This document shows positions 5,168 through 5,181 of a DNA stretch of 5,181 nucleotides, in pieces. The translations under genes were made by a program, and so were the position numbers. The notes beneath the pieces are model-generated. The model worked only from the letters and a program-made list of their open reading frames with translations, was not told the DNA's origin and made no database searches. Origin of the DNA: Propionibacteriaceae bacterium (GTDB lineage: Bacteria; Actinomycetota; Actinomycetes; Propionibacteriales; Propionibacteriaceae); assembly GCA_031268065.1 (NCBI GenBank), contig JAIRXX010000298.1, positions 1-5,181 of the forward strand. The letters run 5' to 3'. How positions within the stretch are numbered: position 1 is the stretch's first letter; each line of letters opens with the position of its first letter.

Positions 5168-5181
5168 TCGAAATGTTGTTG

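Overview
The window looks like a piece of a high-GC actinobacterial chromosome. GC is clearly above half by eye, GTG starts are used beside ATG, and the mix of small enzyme families is typical of actinobacterial accessory regions: Arr-type ADP-ribosyltransferase, TfoX N-domain protein, PNPOx-like split barrel, VOC protein and RlaP-type nucleotidyltransferase. No rRNA, tRNA, CRISPR array or complete mobile element was found. The taxonomic call is inference from family content.

Layout from left to right. At the left edge, 3-128 (+) may be the 3' end of an unrecognised gene whose TAG interlocks with the stop of the next gene. A 352-residue NADP(H)-type secondary alcohol dehydrogenase of the Thermoanaerobacter/Clostridium TBADH class lies at 125-1183 (-). 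A gene-free block at 1184-1560 holds an imperfect repeat family with T-tracts. A five-helix membrane protein of the CmpB-like 'putative ABC transporter type IV' family (PF06541) is at 1561-2190 (-), and a short TfoX N-terminal-domain protein at 2354-2692 (-). A gene-free divergent spacer follows at 2693-3086. Then comes arr, a rifamycin ADP-ribosyltransferase, at 3087-3500 (+). Converging on arr is a former two-gene minus-strand operon: a PNPOx/general-stress-26-like flavoprotein (3669-4097) whose stop overlaps the start of a VOC/glyoxalase gene (3540-3672). The VOC gene has lost most of its middle and survives as two out-of-frame ends. Divergent from this operon, a 265-residue RlaP-family (PF10127) nucleotidyltransferase occupies 4333-5130 (+), and the window ends in a short hairpin-containing tail.

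The genes do not form one pathway. The only clear operon is the PNPOx-like gene with the VOC remnant, joined by an ATGA overlap; the alcohol dehydrogenase, membrane protein and TfoX gene are co-directional but widely spaced. I see no convincing new multi-gene system. The best leads are the internally deleted VOC gene, the repeat block at 1344-1465, the apparently leaderless and phage-like nucleotidyltransferase, and an arr gene with all expected active-site residues.
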